Source: Halorubrum rutilum (GTDB taxonomy: Archaea; Halobacteriota; Halobacteria; Halobacteriales; Haloferacaceae). From it: a DNA stretch of 64,000 nucleotides. The stretch spans positions 186,001-250,000 of the forward strand of contig NZ_JANHDN010000005.1 in assembly GCF_024494565.1 (NCBI RefSeq), given 5' to 3'. The translations under genes and the position numbers were made by a program. Below the pieces are notes generated by a model that ran no database searches, was not told the origin of the DNA, and was given only the letters and a program-made list of their open reading frames with translations. This document shows, one piece after another, positions 9,985 to 17,181 of the stretch (position 1 is the first letter of the stretch; every line of letters begins with the position of its first letter).

Positions 9985-10309
9985 CGTTGCGAGTCAGCAC
10001 GGACGTGCACGTCGTTCTCATTCCTGGCCGGCAGATATGCGAATTCGTGGATCGAACAGAGCACGACGAGGCCGGTGTCGACCGGGGCTATCACCGTGGT
10101 CTCACGTCGCCGACATCGTTGGCGTTCCGTCCCGGCGGCCGCCGCCGCCTCGTTCGATTTCGCATGCCCGAACCGATCCGCGATTCGACGCCCGGGCGCC
10201 GGGTTCGGCGACGGATCGTCGGCGGAGCGGGCGATCGGCCGTCGGTTCCCGCCCGCACTCATAAGCGGACGCCGGCGATCGTCCGTGTCGTGCGGACGGG
10301 TCTCACACA
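9985..10309. other. Long intergenic region, guaB to DUF5794 leader
   Basis: No convincing gene is seen between the guaB promoter and the TATA element near 10311. Several overlapping open frames exist on both strands, but they are Arg/Pro-rich shadows without haloarchaeal amino-acid composition. Confidence 0.4.
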
Positions 10310-10342
10310 ACCTTTAACGCGACCGAAACGCGTATACGAAGT

Positions 10343-10549
10343 ATGGACTCCGACAGTTCCATGAACGCGCGCACCGCCGGCCAGCCGATCCGCGTCCTCG
10401 GCGCCTCCTTTACAGCCGGCAATCCGCGCAAACTCTTCACATGGGCTCGTCGGGCCGCCTTCGGCTTCGACTCCGCACGCCGGGCCCTCGGCTATCGCGG
10501 GTCGTCCGCTTCCCACCGTCTCCCCGTCGGTCAGGGACATCGCCCCTGA
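10343..10549 (+). CDS. Possible leader ORF upstream of DUF5794 gene
   Basis: A 68-aa frame starts about 29 bases after a TATA-like CCTTTAACG (about 10311-10319), the spacing of a leaderless start, and its TGA (10547-10549) directly abuts the ATG of the next gene. The first 21 codons have the strong G/C third-position preference of real genes; the rest does not, and the protein is basic rather than acidic. It may be a translated leader or merely part of a 200-nt 5' UTR. No family is recognised. Confidence 0.25.
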   Translation: MDSDSSMNARTAGQPIRVLGASFTAGNPRKLFTWARRAAFGFDSARRALGYRGSSASHRLPVGQGHRP

Positions 10550-11578
10550 ATGAGCGTCTCACGCCACCCGATAGCGCTCCGCTTAGAGCGGCAGGTGGGC
10601 AGCGCGACGAAGCTGCTCGCGACGGTCATGGTGCTGCCGCTGATCGACGGCATCTTCCCCGCCCTCGTCGTCGCCGGCGTGTTGAGCACCGCGACCGGAG
10701 TCGTCGAGACCGGCATCCTCATCTTCGGCGGATCGGCGACCGCAGCCGTGATCCTCGCCGAGATGGACGGCAGCCGCCGCGAGATGGTGACCTCGGTGCT
10801 GCTGATCGGCGCGGTGGTCGTCCCGCTGGCGGCGCTCGAAGCCGCGTTCGCCCCCACGTTCAGGGGCTTCCTCAACCTCCCCGTCTTCGAGCGGTTCGCC
10901 GGGCTGGTGATCCTCACGATCGCCGCCAAGACCGCGAGCTCGGAGATCGGCGAGTTCCTGCCGAGCCCCGGCGTCATCATCGCGCTCGGGCTCGTCGCGA
11001 GCTTCGACCCCAGCGGCTTCGCGATCGAGACGTCGCCGGAGTACGTGGTCAACGGGGCCGCCGCGGCGGGCGTCGGCGTCGCGTTCGCGCTGTCGATCGC
11101 GCTGCTGTCGCCGCACCTCCGCGGCCGCGTCGACATCGACCGCTTCCGGTTCGGCTCGGCGGTCGCGCTCGGCGTGCTCGCGCTCCCCATCCTGCTCGGG
11201 CCGTTCGACCTGATGCAGACCGAAGCGCCGATCGCGCTGGCCGTCCTCGCCGTCACCACGCTGTTCGCCTACGACCCGAACGCGGGTCCCGTCGCGGACG
11301 CCGACGGCGACTCGCCGGACGACGGGCCCGTCGGCGGTGACGCGGAGGGCGATGGCGACGGTGACGCGGAGGGCGGCGACGCGGACGGCCCGGCGGACGA
11401 CGAGACCCCCGGCGACGAGGGGATCGCGCCGACCGACCCGCCGCTCGACACCCCGCCGGACGCTCCCGGTCCGATCGTCAGCGACGACGTGACGGCGTTG
11501 GCCAACGGCGGCGACCGCGACCCGGACGACGACGCCGACCCGTTCACCGACGACGACTCCCGCGCTCCCTGGCTGTAG
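10550..11578 (+). CDS. DUF5794 family membrane protein
   Basis: A 342-aa protein. The first 240 residues carry about seven hydrophobic segments (first: ATVMVLPLIDGIFPALV), and the last 100 residues are an Asp/Gly/Pro-rich acidic tail predicted to be soluble. This layout matches the haloarchaeal DUF5794 family, whose function is unknown. It stands immediately before a DUF5795 gene, an arrangement I recall from other haloarchaea. The ATG follows without a Shine-Dalgarno sequence directly after a short upstream frame. Confidence 0.75.
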   Translation: MSVSRHPIALRLERQVGSATKLLATVMVLPLIDGIFPALVVAGVLSTATGVVETGILIFGGSATAAVILAEMDGSRREMVTSVLLIGAVVVPLAALEAAFAPTFRGFLNLPVFERFAGLVILTIAAKTASSEIGEFLPSPGVIIALGLVASFDPSGFAIETSPEYVVNGAAAAGVGVAFALSIALLSPHLRGRVDIDRFRFGSAVALGVLALPILLGPFDLMQTEAPIALAVLAVTTLFAYDPNAGPVADADGDSPDDGPVGGDAEGDGDGDAEGGDADGPADDETPGDEGIAPTDPPLDTPPDAPGPIVSDDVTALANGGDRDPDDDADPFTDDDSRAPWL

Positions 11579-11653
11579 GCGTCGGCCCGGAACCGATCGG
11601 CCCCCGCTCCGGCGTGTCGCCGGGGTTTAGGTGCTCCGTCCGCTACGCCGTGT

Positions 11654-11875
11654 ATGTCCAATCGCGTCGTTCAGGGGCGGATGGTGACGCCCGAGAAGCT
11701 CGCCGAGCTGGTCGAGGGCGAGCCGGTGCTCGAAGCCGAGTCGATCGCCGACGCCGACCGCGACTGTCCGGAGTGCGGCGGCGACGTCATCACCGTCGGC
11801 TACATGCCGAGCGTCACCGAGTTCGTCACCGGGTTCAAATGCCAGGAATGCGACTGGAGCGACGACGACCGCTGA
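11654..11875 (+). CDS. DUF5795 family zinc-ribbon protein
   Basis: A 73-aa acidic protein with two CxxC knuckles, CPECGG near residue 38 and CQECDW near 64, forming a probable one-zinc ribbon. The N-terminal half (VVQGRMVTPEKLAELVEG) is characteristic of the haloarchaeal DUF5795 family. A TTTA element about 28 bases before the ATG suggests a leaderless transcript. Function is unknown. Confidence 0.75.
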   Translation: MSNRVVQGRMVTPEKLAELVEGEPVLEAESIADADRDCPECGGDVITVGYMPSVTEFVTGFKCQECDWSDDDR

Positions 11876-11972
11876 CGGAGGCGAGGCGTCGGTCGTGACG
11901 GTCGAGGGCGATCCGGTGTTCGACGCCGATCGCGTCGCCCTTCCGTCCCTCAATCGCTCGCGATCGAAACCC

Positions 11973-11979
11973 CTTTACC
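11973..11979 (+). promoter_or_regulatory. Promoter of tRNA-Trp
   Basis: CTTTACC lies 38 bases upstream of the mature tRNA 5' end, placing transcription start about 10-12 bases before it. Confidence 0.45.
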
Positions 11980-12013
11980 CGTCTTTCGGCAACGTCTCGA
12001 TGCGACACCGCGT

Positions 12014-12188
12014 GGGGCTGTGGCCAAGCCAGGCATGGCGACTGACTCCAGAGGTCCGCGCCTGGGACGACGCTCCAGACTGATATACCGAGCGGGCGAC
12101 TGATCATCGCTCGCGTTGACGACCCTCTGGAGTTCCGAGGCGCACCGGAGATATCAGTCGATCGGGGGTTCAAATCCCTCCGGCCCCA
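12014..12188 (+). tRNA. tRNA-Trp (CCA), intron-containing
   Basis: Exon 1 is 12014-12051 and exon 2 is 12153-12188. Acceptor stem GGGGCTG pairs with CGGCCCC, the D arm is GCCA/TGGC, the anticodon stem is ACTGA/TCAGT around C-U-CCA-G-A, and the T arm holds GGTTCAAATCC. The anticodon CCA is at 12048-12050. The discriminator base is A12188 and no CCA is encoded. The intron interrupts between positions 37 and 38, the canonical archaeal site. A T5 tract follows directly. Confidence 0.97.
12052..12152 (+). ncRNA. tRNA-Trp intron with box C/D methylation guide RNA
   Basis: The 101-nt intron is bounded by a bulge-helix-bulge: central helix CTCC (12046-12049) with GGAG (12147-12150), and 3-nt bulges AGA (12050-12052) and ATA (12151-12153), cut after the second base of each. 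Inside it, a D-type box CCGA at 12135-12138 follows an antisense element (12124-12133) whose fifth base upstream of the box pairs with C34 (12048). A D'-type CCGA at 12088-12091 follows an element (12078-12086) whose fifth base pairs with U39 (12154). Both fit the N+5 rule, matching the known Haloferax volcanii system. The C and C' boxes are degenerate (candidates at 12064-12070 and 12116-12122). Confidence 0.88.
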
Positions 12189-12194
12189 TTTTTC
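12188..12194 (+). terminator. T-tract terminator of tRNA-Trp
   Basis: ATTTTTC directly follows the tRNA 3' end, as expected for an archaeal oligo-T terminator. Confidence 0.55.
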
Positions 12195-12312
12195 TGCCGC
12201 CGCGCACGACGTCGCGAGCGGCGGCGATGTGACGAGTGAAGGGTTTCGACCGGGGAGCGACGGCGATCCGGCGTCCGACCACTGACCAGAAGCTTCCGAA
12301 AACGAGCGCCCC

Positions 12313-12345
12313 TCAGACAGTTATAAATTTTCTAACTGCCTCTGA
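12313..12345. repeat. Imperfect palindrome in AT-rich intergenic DNA
   Basis: TCAGA-CAGTTA and TAACTG-CC-TCTGA flank a 9-base AT loop, giving an 11-bp stem interrupted only by a two-base bulge. It lies between tRNA-Trp and the small membrane protein gene. It could be a terminator or a regulator site; nothing decides between these. Confidence 0.45.
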
Positions 12346-12439
12346 CAGCGTTTTGAACGATCGCGCCACATCGGTAAACAGTCTCGAAATGACCGGAGCG
12401 ATCGTTAATCCAGGCGAAGCCGCGACAACGCTCTGCCCC

Positions 12440-12446
12440 TTATATG
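12440..12446 (+). promoter_or_regulatory. TATA box of the DUF7123 operon
   Basis: TTATATG predicts a transcription start near 12468. This lies after the in-frame ATG at 12460 and before the one at 12487, favouring the latter start. Confidence 0.5.
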
Positions 12447-12486
12447 ATGCCGGCCGTCCATGCGACGAGTACGTCCGGTGTTCCCC

Positions 12487-12750
12487 ATGTCAAGCAAAAC
12501 GTCCTCCCGATCGATTCGGGCGCCGATACGGATCGGCGCCACCCTGTCGAGCGCGTGTTGGAACCGAGCGGTCGCGAGCGTTCGGGCCGTCGCCTTCTGG
12601 GCGGCGATCCTGTTGCCGATCGCGTACGTGCCCGCGGCGTACGGCGTCGCGGGCTTCGAGCAAGGGTGGCGTCCGCTCGCGCTCATCGTCCTCCACGTCG
12701 CCTGCGTCGTCGTCGGTCACGACCACCACGGTTCCGGGGGTCACGCATGA
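12487..12750 (+). CDS. Small membrane protein, unrecognised
   Basis: An 87-aa protein with a Ser/Arg-rich N-terminus and two hydrophobic segments, about residues 38-58 (VAFWAAILLPIAYVPAAYGV) and 63-78, ending in a His-rich tail (HDHHGSGGH). I do not recognise the family. It overlaps the next gene by four bases (ATGA), so the two are co-translated. The ATG at 12487 was chosen over 12460 because the TATA box places the transcription start between them. Confidence 0.6.
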   Translation: MSSKTSSRSIRAPIRIGATLSSACWNRAVASVRAVAFWAAILLPIAYVPAAYGVAGFEQGWRPLALIVLHVACVVVGHDHHGSGGHA

Positions 12751-13010
12751 GCGCGACCGAAGAGACCGTTCACTCGGCCGCCGAGCCCGAACCGTCGGCG
12801 TCGAAGGCCGATCGGCTCGCCGAGTTCCTCCGGACCGAGGCGGCGGACGGCGAGACGTACTTCAAAGCGAAGTTCATCGCCGACGACGTCGGCCTCTCGC
12901 CGAAGGAGATCGGCGCGCTGATCGTCCGACTTCGGGACTCGATGGAGGACGTCGAGATCGAGAAGTGGTCGTACACGGGCGCGACGACGTGGCGCGTCGC
13001 CCCGGCGTAG
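12747..13010 (+). CDS. DUF7123-like small protein
   Basis: An 87-aa acidic protein with a compact winged-helix-like core: KADRLAEFLR, then YFKAKFIADDVGLSPKEIG and a final beta-like WSYTGATTWRV. This resembles the haloarchaeal DUF7123 family. A DNA- or RNA-binding role is plausible from the helix-turn-helix-like pattern but unproven. Its ATG overlaps the stop of the membrane protein gene (ATGA). Confidence 0.7.
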   Translation: MSATEETVHSAAEPEPSASKADRLAEFLRTEAADGETYFKAKFIADDVGLSPKEIGALIVRLRDSMEDVEIEKWSYTGATTWRVAPA

Positions 13011-13083
13011 CGAGTCGCTGTCGGGCCGTAAGCCGTTACGCGGACACCACGGAATTTTGTTCGGGCAGCCCTTAGCATACCGC

Positions 13084-13302
13084 GTGAAACGAAACATCGG
13101 GCGGATCGACGCGCTCGTCCGGATCGCGGCCGGCGTCGCGATCGCCGTGCTCGCGGTCCTCGCGGCAACCGGGCGCCTGACCGTTCCGGTCGTCTCCGCG
13201 GTCGGACTCGGCGTCGCGGGGGCGGTCCTGATCGTCGAGGGCGCGACGCGTCGGTGTCTCCTCTACCGCGTGCTCGGAATCGACCGCTGTCCGGCGGACT
13301 GA
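13084..13302 (+). CDS. DUF2892 (YgaP-like) two-helix membrane protein
   Basis: A GTG start gives a 72-residue protein beginning MKRNIGRIDALVRIAAG, the DUF2892 signature, with two hydrophobic helices and a short Cys-containing end (RCLLYRVLGIDRC). Such proteins are small inner-membrane modules of unclear function, sometimes linked to rhodanese domains. It is the last chromosomal gene before the tRNA-Arg-targeted element. Confidence 0.75.
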   Translation: MKRNIGRIDALVRIAAGVAIAVLAVLAATGRLTVPVVSAVGLGVAGAVLIVEGATRRCLLYRVLGIDRCPAD

Positions 13303-13370
13303 ACTCCCGCTCGGTGTCCGTCCGAGCGACAGCGATTCCGAGCGATTCGGAGCTCGTTTCGAAACGACCC

Positions 13371-13400
13371 GCAAAAATGAGCGCTGCGGGATCGTGAACC
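13371..13400. repeat. Decayed tRNA-Arg 3'-end copy (older att remnant)
   Basis: GCAAAA followed by ATGAGCGCTGCGGGA and then TGAACC resembles both the T-tract-plus-tRNA-end at 13476-13496 and the tRNA-Arg end at 19017-19039, with two substitutions in the first 15 bases and a small indel. It looks like the scar of an earlier insertion in the same tRNA. Confidence 0.5.
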
Positions 13401-13481
13401 ACGGTCGTCCCGCCTCGCTTCATACCCCGATTCAAACCTTCGACCCGGATTTAGCTCTTCCTGTGCGGTCGTCGCAAAATC

Positions 13482-13496
13482 ATGGGCGCTGCAGGA
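13482..13496. repeat. Left attachment site (15-bp direct repeat of tRNA-Arg end)
   Basis: ATGGGCGCTGCAGGA is identical to 19017-19031, which covers the discriminator base, acceptor strand and part of the T arm of tRNA-Arg. To its left the minus strand reads GATTTTGC, likely the original terminator of the tRNA, now separated from it by 5.5 kb. Confidence 0.8.
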
Positions 13497-13583
13497 ACCC
13501 TGTCCACCCCGTAACAACCTAGTATCAATCAGCAGGCTGGTCCAGAATCCGCCGCCTCCCGACTGGGATTTGCTGGACCAACT

Positions 13584-14603
13584 ATGGACGACCTCGAACC
13601 AATCGCGCCCGACGAAGCACTCGCACTGTACATCGACCATCGACGACGCGAAGTGGCCAAATCGACCCTTCGCTCCCACAAATCCCGCCTCGGACACTTC
13701 GTCCGCTGGTGTGAACACGAAAAGGAAATCACGAATCTCAACGAGCTCACCGGCCGTCTTCTCCACGAGTTCCGACTATGGCGGCGAAGCCACGACGGGG
13801 AAATCAAACCGGTCACCGAAAAAACGCAGATGGATACGCTTCGCGTGTTCATCCGGTTCCTAGAGACTGTCGACGCAGTCAAACCCGACCTCAGCGAGAA
13901 AGTTCTCTCACCCGACCTTGATGCCGACGAAAACGTACGGGACGACCGGCTCACTCCCGAGCAGGCCGAAGCCATCCTGACCCACTTGGGGAAATACGAG
14001 TATGCCTCGCGAGCACACGTGGTTCTCACGCTCCAGTGGCATACGATGCTCCGTCGTGGAGCAGTCCGAACACTCGATTTGTCGGACTACCATCCAGACG
14101 ACCAGTCGCTGGAAATTCGCCATCGACCAGAGACGGACACGCCAATCAAGAATAAAATGGTGGGAGAACGGTTCGTCGCGCTCTCTTCGGAGGTCTGTGC
14201 TCTGCTTGATGACTGGATAGACAACCAACGACCGGATGTTGTTGATGAATTCGGGAGGGAGCCACTCATCGCAACACCACACGGACGAATGCACGCTACC
14301 ACGCCGACGACGATTGTGTACAACTGGTCGCGGCCGTGTAGAATTGGACTTCAATGTCCTCTCAATCGGGACCCGGAAGAATGCGAAGCTGCGGAGTACG
14401 TCCACGCATCGAAGTGTCCCGAGAGCGTGTCATCGCACGCTGTTCGCCGAGGTGCGATAACGCATCATCTCAGCTCGGATGTTCCGGTTGAGGTCGTCTC
14501 AGCCCGTGCGAACGTGAACCCAGATACCCTCGACAAACACTACGACCGGCGGGATGAGAAAACGAAGATGGAACAGCGGAGAAAATACCTCAACAATATA
14601 TAA
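13584..14603 (+). CDS. Tyrosine recombinase (element integrase, Int1)
   Basis: A 339-aa site-specific recombinase that would integrate and excise the element at tRNA-Arg. It has an N-terminal SAM-like core-binding domain (about 5-95) and a catalytic domain. Catalytic residues visible are Arg in TMLRRGAVRTLDLSDY, HAVRRG (H-x-x-R box), and the Tyr nucleophile in LDKHYDRR near residue 320. A short insertion before the HxxR box has three Cys (LQCP, EEC, SKCP), possibly metal binding. It starts 88 bases inside the left repeat. Codon use is less GC-rich than the flanking genes. Confidence 0.9.
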   Translation: MDDLEPIAPDEALALYIDHRRREVAKSTLRSHKSRLGHFVRWCEHEKEITNLNELTGRLLHEFRLWRRSHDGEIKPVTEKTQMDTLRVFIRFLETVDAVKPDLSEKVLSPDLDADENVRDDRLTPEQAEAILTHLGKYEYASRAHVVLTLQWHTMLRRGAVRTLDLSDYHPDDQSLEIRHRPETDTPIKNKMVGERFVALSSEVCALLDDWIDNQRPDVVDEFGREPLIATPHGRMHATTPTTIVYNWSRPCRIGLQCPLNRDPEECEAAEYVHASKCPESVSSHAVRRGAITHHLSSDVPVEVVSARANVNPDTLDKHYDRRDEKTKMEQRRKYLNNI

Positions 14604-14734
14604 TCCAAACTACACAACAACCGTGAGTCGGTATTCACAACTTTTTATTACTCCTACGGTGTCCGGCAGTGCTCGTAGGATGTCTGGCTACCAGTCTTTC
14701 TGGACCGTTCTACTGGAAACTTGTAAGAAGTTAT

Positions 14735-15184
14735 CTACCCGTCCAGAAGGTCATCTAAGTCGCCGGCAGTCAGCGAATTATGCTCCTCAAGATATGCATC
14801 AACATCTTCAACCGTGTCCAAATCTGTAATCATATCAAGTTTCTGTTGGGCTTGCTGGCTGAATTTTCCCAGTTCGCCTTGGTCATATTCGTGGTCTTCG
14901 TCAACGTAGAGAACGTAAATTATATGATAGTTAGTATTGCCCTCGGGTATGAACGTGACTACTTTTGCGTATACACGGCCCGCTTCGCTGAATTTGATTA
15001 TATCTAAGTTTCCAATTTGTTCGTAAACATACCCGTCAGGCGGCGCAGTTTCCTTCGCGATATTCCTGAGTTTCGTTAGTAGGTTCTTTTGTTCGGAAGC
15101 ACTCAGACCAGCGAGATGGTTAGGGAACCTCCCATCAAATATAATGTGCGTCTCTTCAGACCCGCCTAGAGGAATATGCGCCAC
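14735..15184 (-). CDS. Small protein, possible RelE/HigB-like toxin
   Basis: A 149-aa protein with a predicted RelE-like order: an early strand (HIIFDG), two helices (SASEQKNLLTKLRNIAKE), then strands (LDIIKFSEAGRVYAKVVTFI and YHIIYVLYVDE), a helix (GELGKFSQQAQQKL), and an acidic C-terminal extension of about 40 residues. That pattern suggests the RelE/ParE/HigB superfamily but no catalytic residue can be assigned. It lies 34 bases downstream of a tiny acidic ORF in the same direction, an antitoxin-toxin order. AT-rich codons mark it as part of the element. Function is inferred. Confidence 0.6.
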   Translation of the reverse strand: MAHIPLGGSEETHIIFDGRFPNHLAGLSASEQKNLLTKLRNIAKETAPPDGYVYEQIGNLDIIKFSEAGRVYAKVVTFIPEGNTNYHIIYVLYVDEDHEYDQGELGKFSQQAQQKLDMITDLDTVEDVDAYLEEHNSLTAGDLDDLLDG

Positions 15185-15218
15185 ACAGCTTCAAGAGACG
15201 GTAATGCGACTTAAAAGT

Positions 15219-15365
15219 TTAAAATTTGAGAACGGCTTCGATTTCGTCCTTGCTAGCGGTGTTGCCCTCTGCAAGGTTATCAATCGCTTCGAGAACCTCT
15301 ACCGGTACAGAGGGCTCATCGTCTCCCTCTGACTGAGCGGGTTCCCGAGCGAATTCAGTCGACAT
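15219..15365 (-). CDS. 48-aa acidic protein, possible antitoxin
   Basis: A 48-residue frame starting MSTEFAREPA and ending EIEAVLKF, acidic (11 Asp/Glu against 3 Arg/Lys). Its second half (VPVEVLEAIDNL, then SKDEIEAVL) would form two short helices. It starts about 28 bases after a TATA box and sits directly upstream of the RelE-like gene, so it may be the antitoxin. No DNA-binding domain is apparent. The family is not recognised. Confidence 0.55.
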   Translation of the reverse strand: MSTEFAREPAQSEGDDEPSVPVEVLEAIDNLAEGNTASKDEIEAVLKF

Positions 15366-15388
15366 ACGAGCAGTTAAGTGATTCATCG

Positions 15389-15396
15389 CTATAAAT
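15389..15396 (-). promoter_or_regulatory. TATA box of the toxin-antitoxin-like pair
   Basis: On the minus strand ATTTATAG is centred about 28 bases before the ATG at 15365, indicating a leaderless transcript covering both small genes. Confidence 0.55.
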
Positions 15397-15552
15397 CTAC
15401 TCCCTAGCCATCAGCTCCGAAAGTGGAAGTCTGGAAACCATCTATGAAGGTCATTGTGATTTCAGTCAAAGTATGAGCTACTGTGGGAAAACTCAGAGCT
15501 TCCGCTATCTGCTGTTTCGTGCCCTCTAAGGAATTATTTGATGGAAAGGCCT

Positions 15553-16710
15553 CTATGCGCCATATTTCTGGTTTTGTTGGTGTGCCATCTTCATCAACCT
15601 CATCCGGGCCTCCATCTTTTCTTGCTTGGTCCGGAAGTCGTAGTGCCGGTCGAGAATCTTCTCGGATACGTCGCACCTCTCTGAGAGTACCATCTTTGGA
15701 ATCGCATCCTTGAGACTGGCTGTGATATACCCTTTCCGAACCGGATGGGTGCTCAGACTGTCTGGGCACTTGAATGCCCAGTTATTTCTCTTGGCGGCAT
15801 CGCACTCACGCGGGTCTCTACCGTAGGGACACTCCATACCGATAGCGCAGGGACGCGTCCACGCGTAGAAGTACGTGCGAATGGTCGACTTCGAAACTCG
15901 CCCATGCGAGGTAGTCAGCAACGGTGCTCGGCCGTACTCGTCTGACTGGTCCACCCGCTTATCATCAAGGTAGTCATCCAGAACGTCACAAACGTCCAGA
16001 GTAATACTAACATCGCGTTCACCCTCCTCACCATTCTTCAGTGTCGTTCCCGTCTTCGGTCGGTGTCTCAATTTCAGATACCCACCTTCCCTCTGGGACA
16101 CGTAGTCCGACACGTCAAGCGAATGAATTCCACCCAATTGTGCTCCACTCTCTGCATACAGGAGCCAGATGACGTGGTGAAGGCTCGCATACTCGTACCG
16201 AGCAAGCCAATCGAGTATTTGCTTCGCAGTGTGTGAATCGAGAATTTCATCTCGAACCTCGTCACTTCGGCTGACCTTCGGTATGAGGACGTACTCGTGT
16301 AGACCGGGCGTGACGAATTCCCACTGCTCACATCGCTTGATGAACACTCGAAGAATCTTTTGCTGCGTCTCTTCTGACTTGGGTCGTAGTTTCTTGACCT
16401 TCGTCGGTGCTTCTTCTCGCCTCCAGACACGGTAATCCGCGAGGTCGTTACCCGTTAATTCGCTCAGGTCAGTGATTCCCCTCACCTCATCACACCAGAC
16501 AACGAAGTGGTTGTACAAGGCAGAACGGTGCGTGTACTCAGTACCAGCTCTCATATTTCGGGTCTGGAAGTATTTGTCCACGGCCTCTTTCGGTGTCTTT
16601 GACGAGAGTGATGGACTCAGTTCCTCCGACATCTTGTCCGTGAACATCTGCATCATCTCTTCCGCAGACAGGTCAGAGACCTTCGGAGATGTGTCGTCAG
16701 CAGCGCTCAT
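15553..16710 (-). CDS. Second tyrosine recombinase (Int2) lacking the first catalytic Arg
   Basis: A 385-aa homologue of Int1 in the opposite orientation. The core-binding domain (about 40-140) and catalytic domain are both present, with HPVRKG as the HxxR box and Tyr in LDRHYDFR near residue 360. At the box I position, where Int1 reads MLRRG, this protein reads GAQLGG: the Arg is replaced by Gln (codon CAA at 16138-16140; one transition from CGA). The Cys insertion (MECP, REC, FKCP) is conserved with Int1. A good Shine-Dalgarno sequence (GAGGTGA) precedes the ATG. It may be inactive or may act only as a DNA-binding or accessory protein. Confidence 0.85.
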   Translation of the reverse strand: MSAADDTSPKVSDLSAEEMMQMFTDKMSEELSPSLSSKTPKEAVDKYFQTRNMRAGTEYTHRSALYNHFVVWCDEVRGITDLSELTGNDLADYRVWRREEAPTKVKKLRPKSEETQQKILRVFIKRCEQWEFVTPGLHEYVLIPKVSRSDEVRDEILDSHTAKQILDWLARYEYASLHHVIWLLYAESGAQLGGIHSLDVSDYVSQREGGYLKLRHRPKTGTTLKNGEEGERDVSITLDVCDVLDDYLDDKRVDQSDEYGRAPLLTTSHGRVSKSTIRTYFYAWTRPCAIGMECPYGRDPRECDAAKRNNWAFKCPDSLSTHPVRKGYITASLKDAIPKMVLSERCDVSEKILDRHYDFRTKQEKMEARMRLMKMAHQQNQKYGA

Positions 16711-16718
16711 TTGTGGCT

Positions 16719-16725
16719 CACCTCG
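16719..16725 (-). promoter_or_regulatory. Shine-Dalgarno site of Int2
   Basis: GAGGTGA lies 8 bases before the ATG at 16710, unusual here because most genes appear leaderless; it implies a leadered mRNA for this gene. Confidence 0.5.
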
Positions 16726-17145
16726 CGGAAGAAAGACGGCATTTTACTGAGATTCATGCACGGGTCAATCACAGCCGATTCATTCGTTTCCATTACTCCT
16801 ACAAACGTCTGAATGTAGTATAAGTGTGACTAGTTTTGGAATTTCTAAAGTAGAAGGATTCATATACTAGATGGAGGAAAGACTGAGAAAGTAGAAGAAG
16901 TTAAATAGCCAAATTCAGGGTTACTGTGCCCTATACCCAGATTTCAATTGTCTGTGTTGTTCGAGAATAATCGGCATTTTCACATCGGCTATCTTCGCTA
17001 GGGGCAGCCCTATATTCTGGATAATATTAGACGTTTGTCCAATATGGTATCGCGAGCATTTCGGTCGAGACTCCCTTTACAAAAGACCGACCTCTTACCC
17101 AAGAAATTCGACTGATGACGACAAGCTCGTTGAGGGCACCACATA
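16726..17145. other. Gene-free AT-rich region inside the element
   Basis: About 420 bases between the divergent Int2 and PD-(D/E)XK-like genes. It is AT-rich with several TATA-like strings (for example near 16820 and 17020), so it probably holds both promoters. No frame with protein-like composition is seen. Confidence 0.5.
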
Positions 17146-17181
17146 GCATATGACTATCTTGTCTTCGATTCTGTACGTTAC

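Noticed and set aside
12236..12486. Possible short gene between tRNA-Trp and the membrane protein gene
   Set aside because: The only long frame lacks haloarchaeal composition and passes through AT-rich regulatory-looking DNA.
15404..15769. Open frame on the minus strand after Int2, ending in a protein-like segment
   Set aside because: It overlaps the Int2 3' end out of frame, its first half is shadow sequence, and no start with a promoter lies in the free part (15404-15552).
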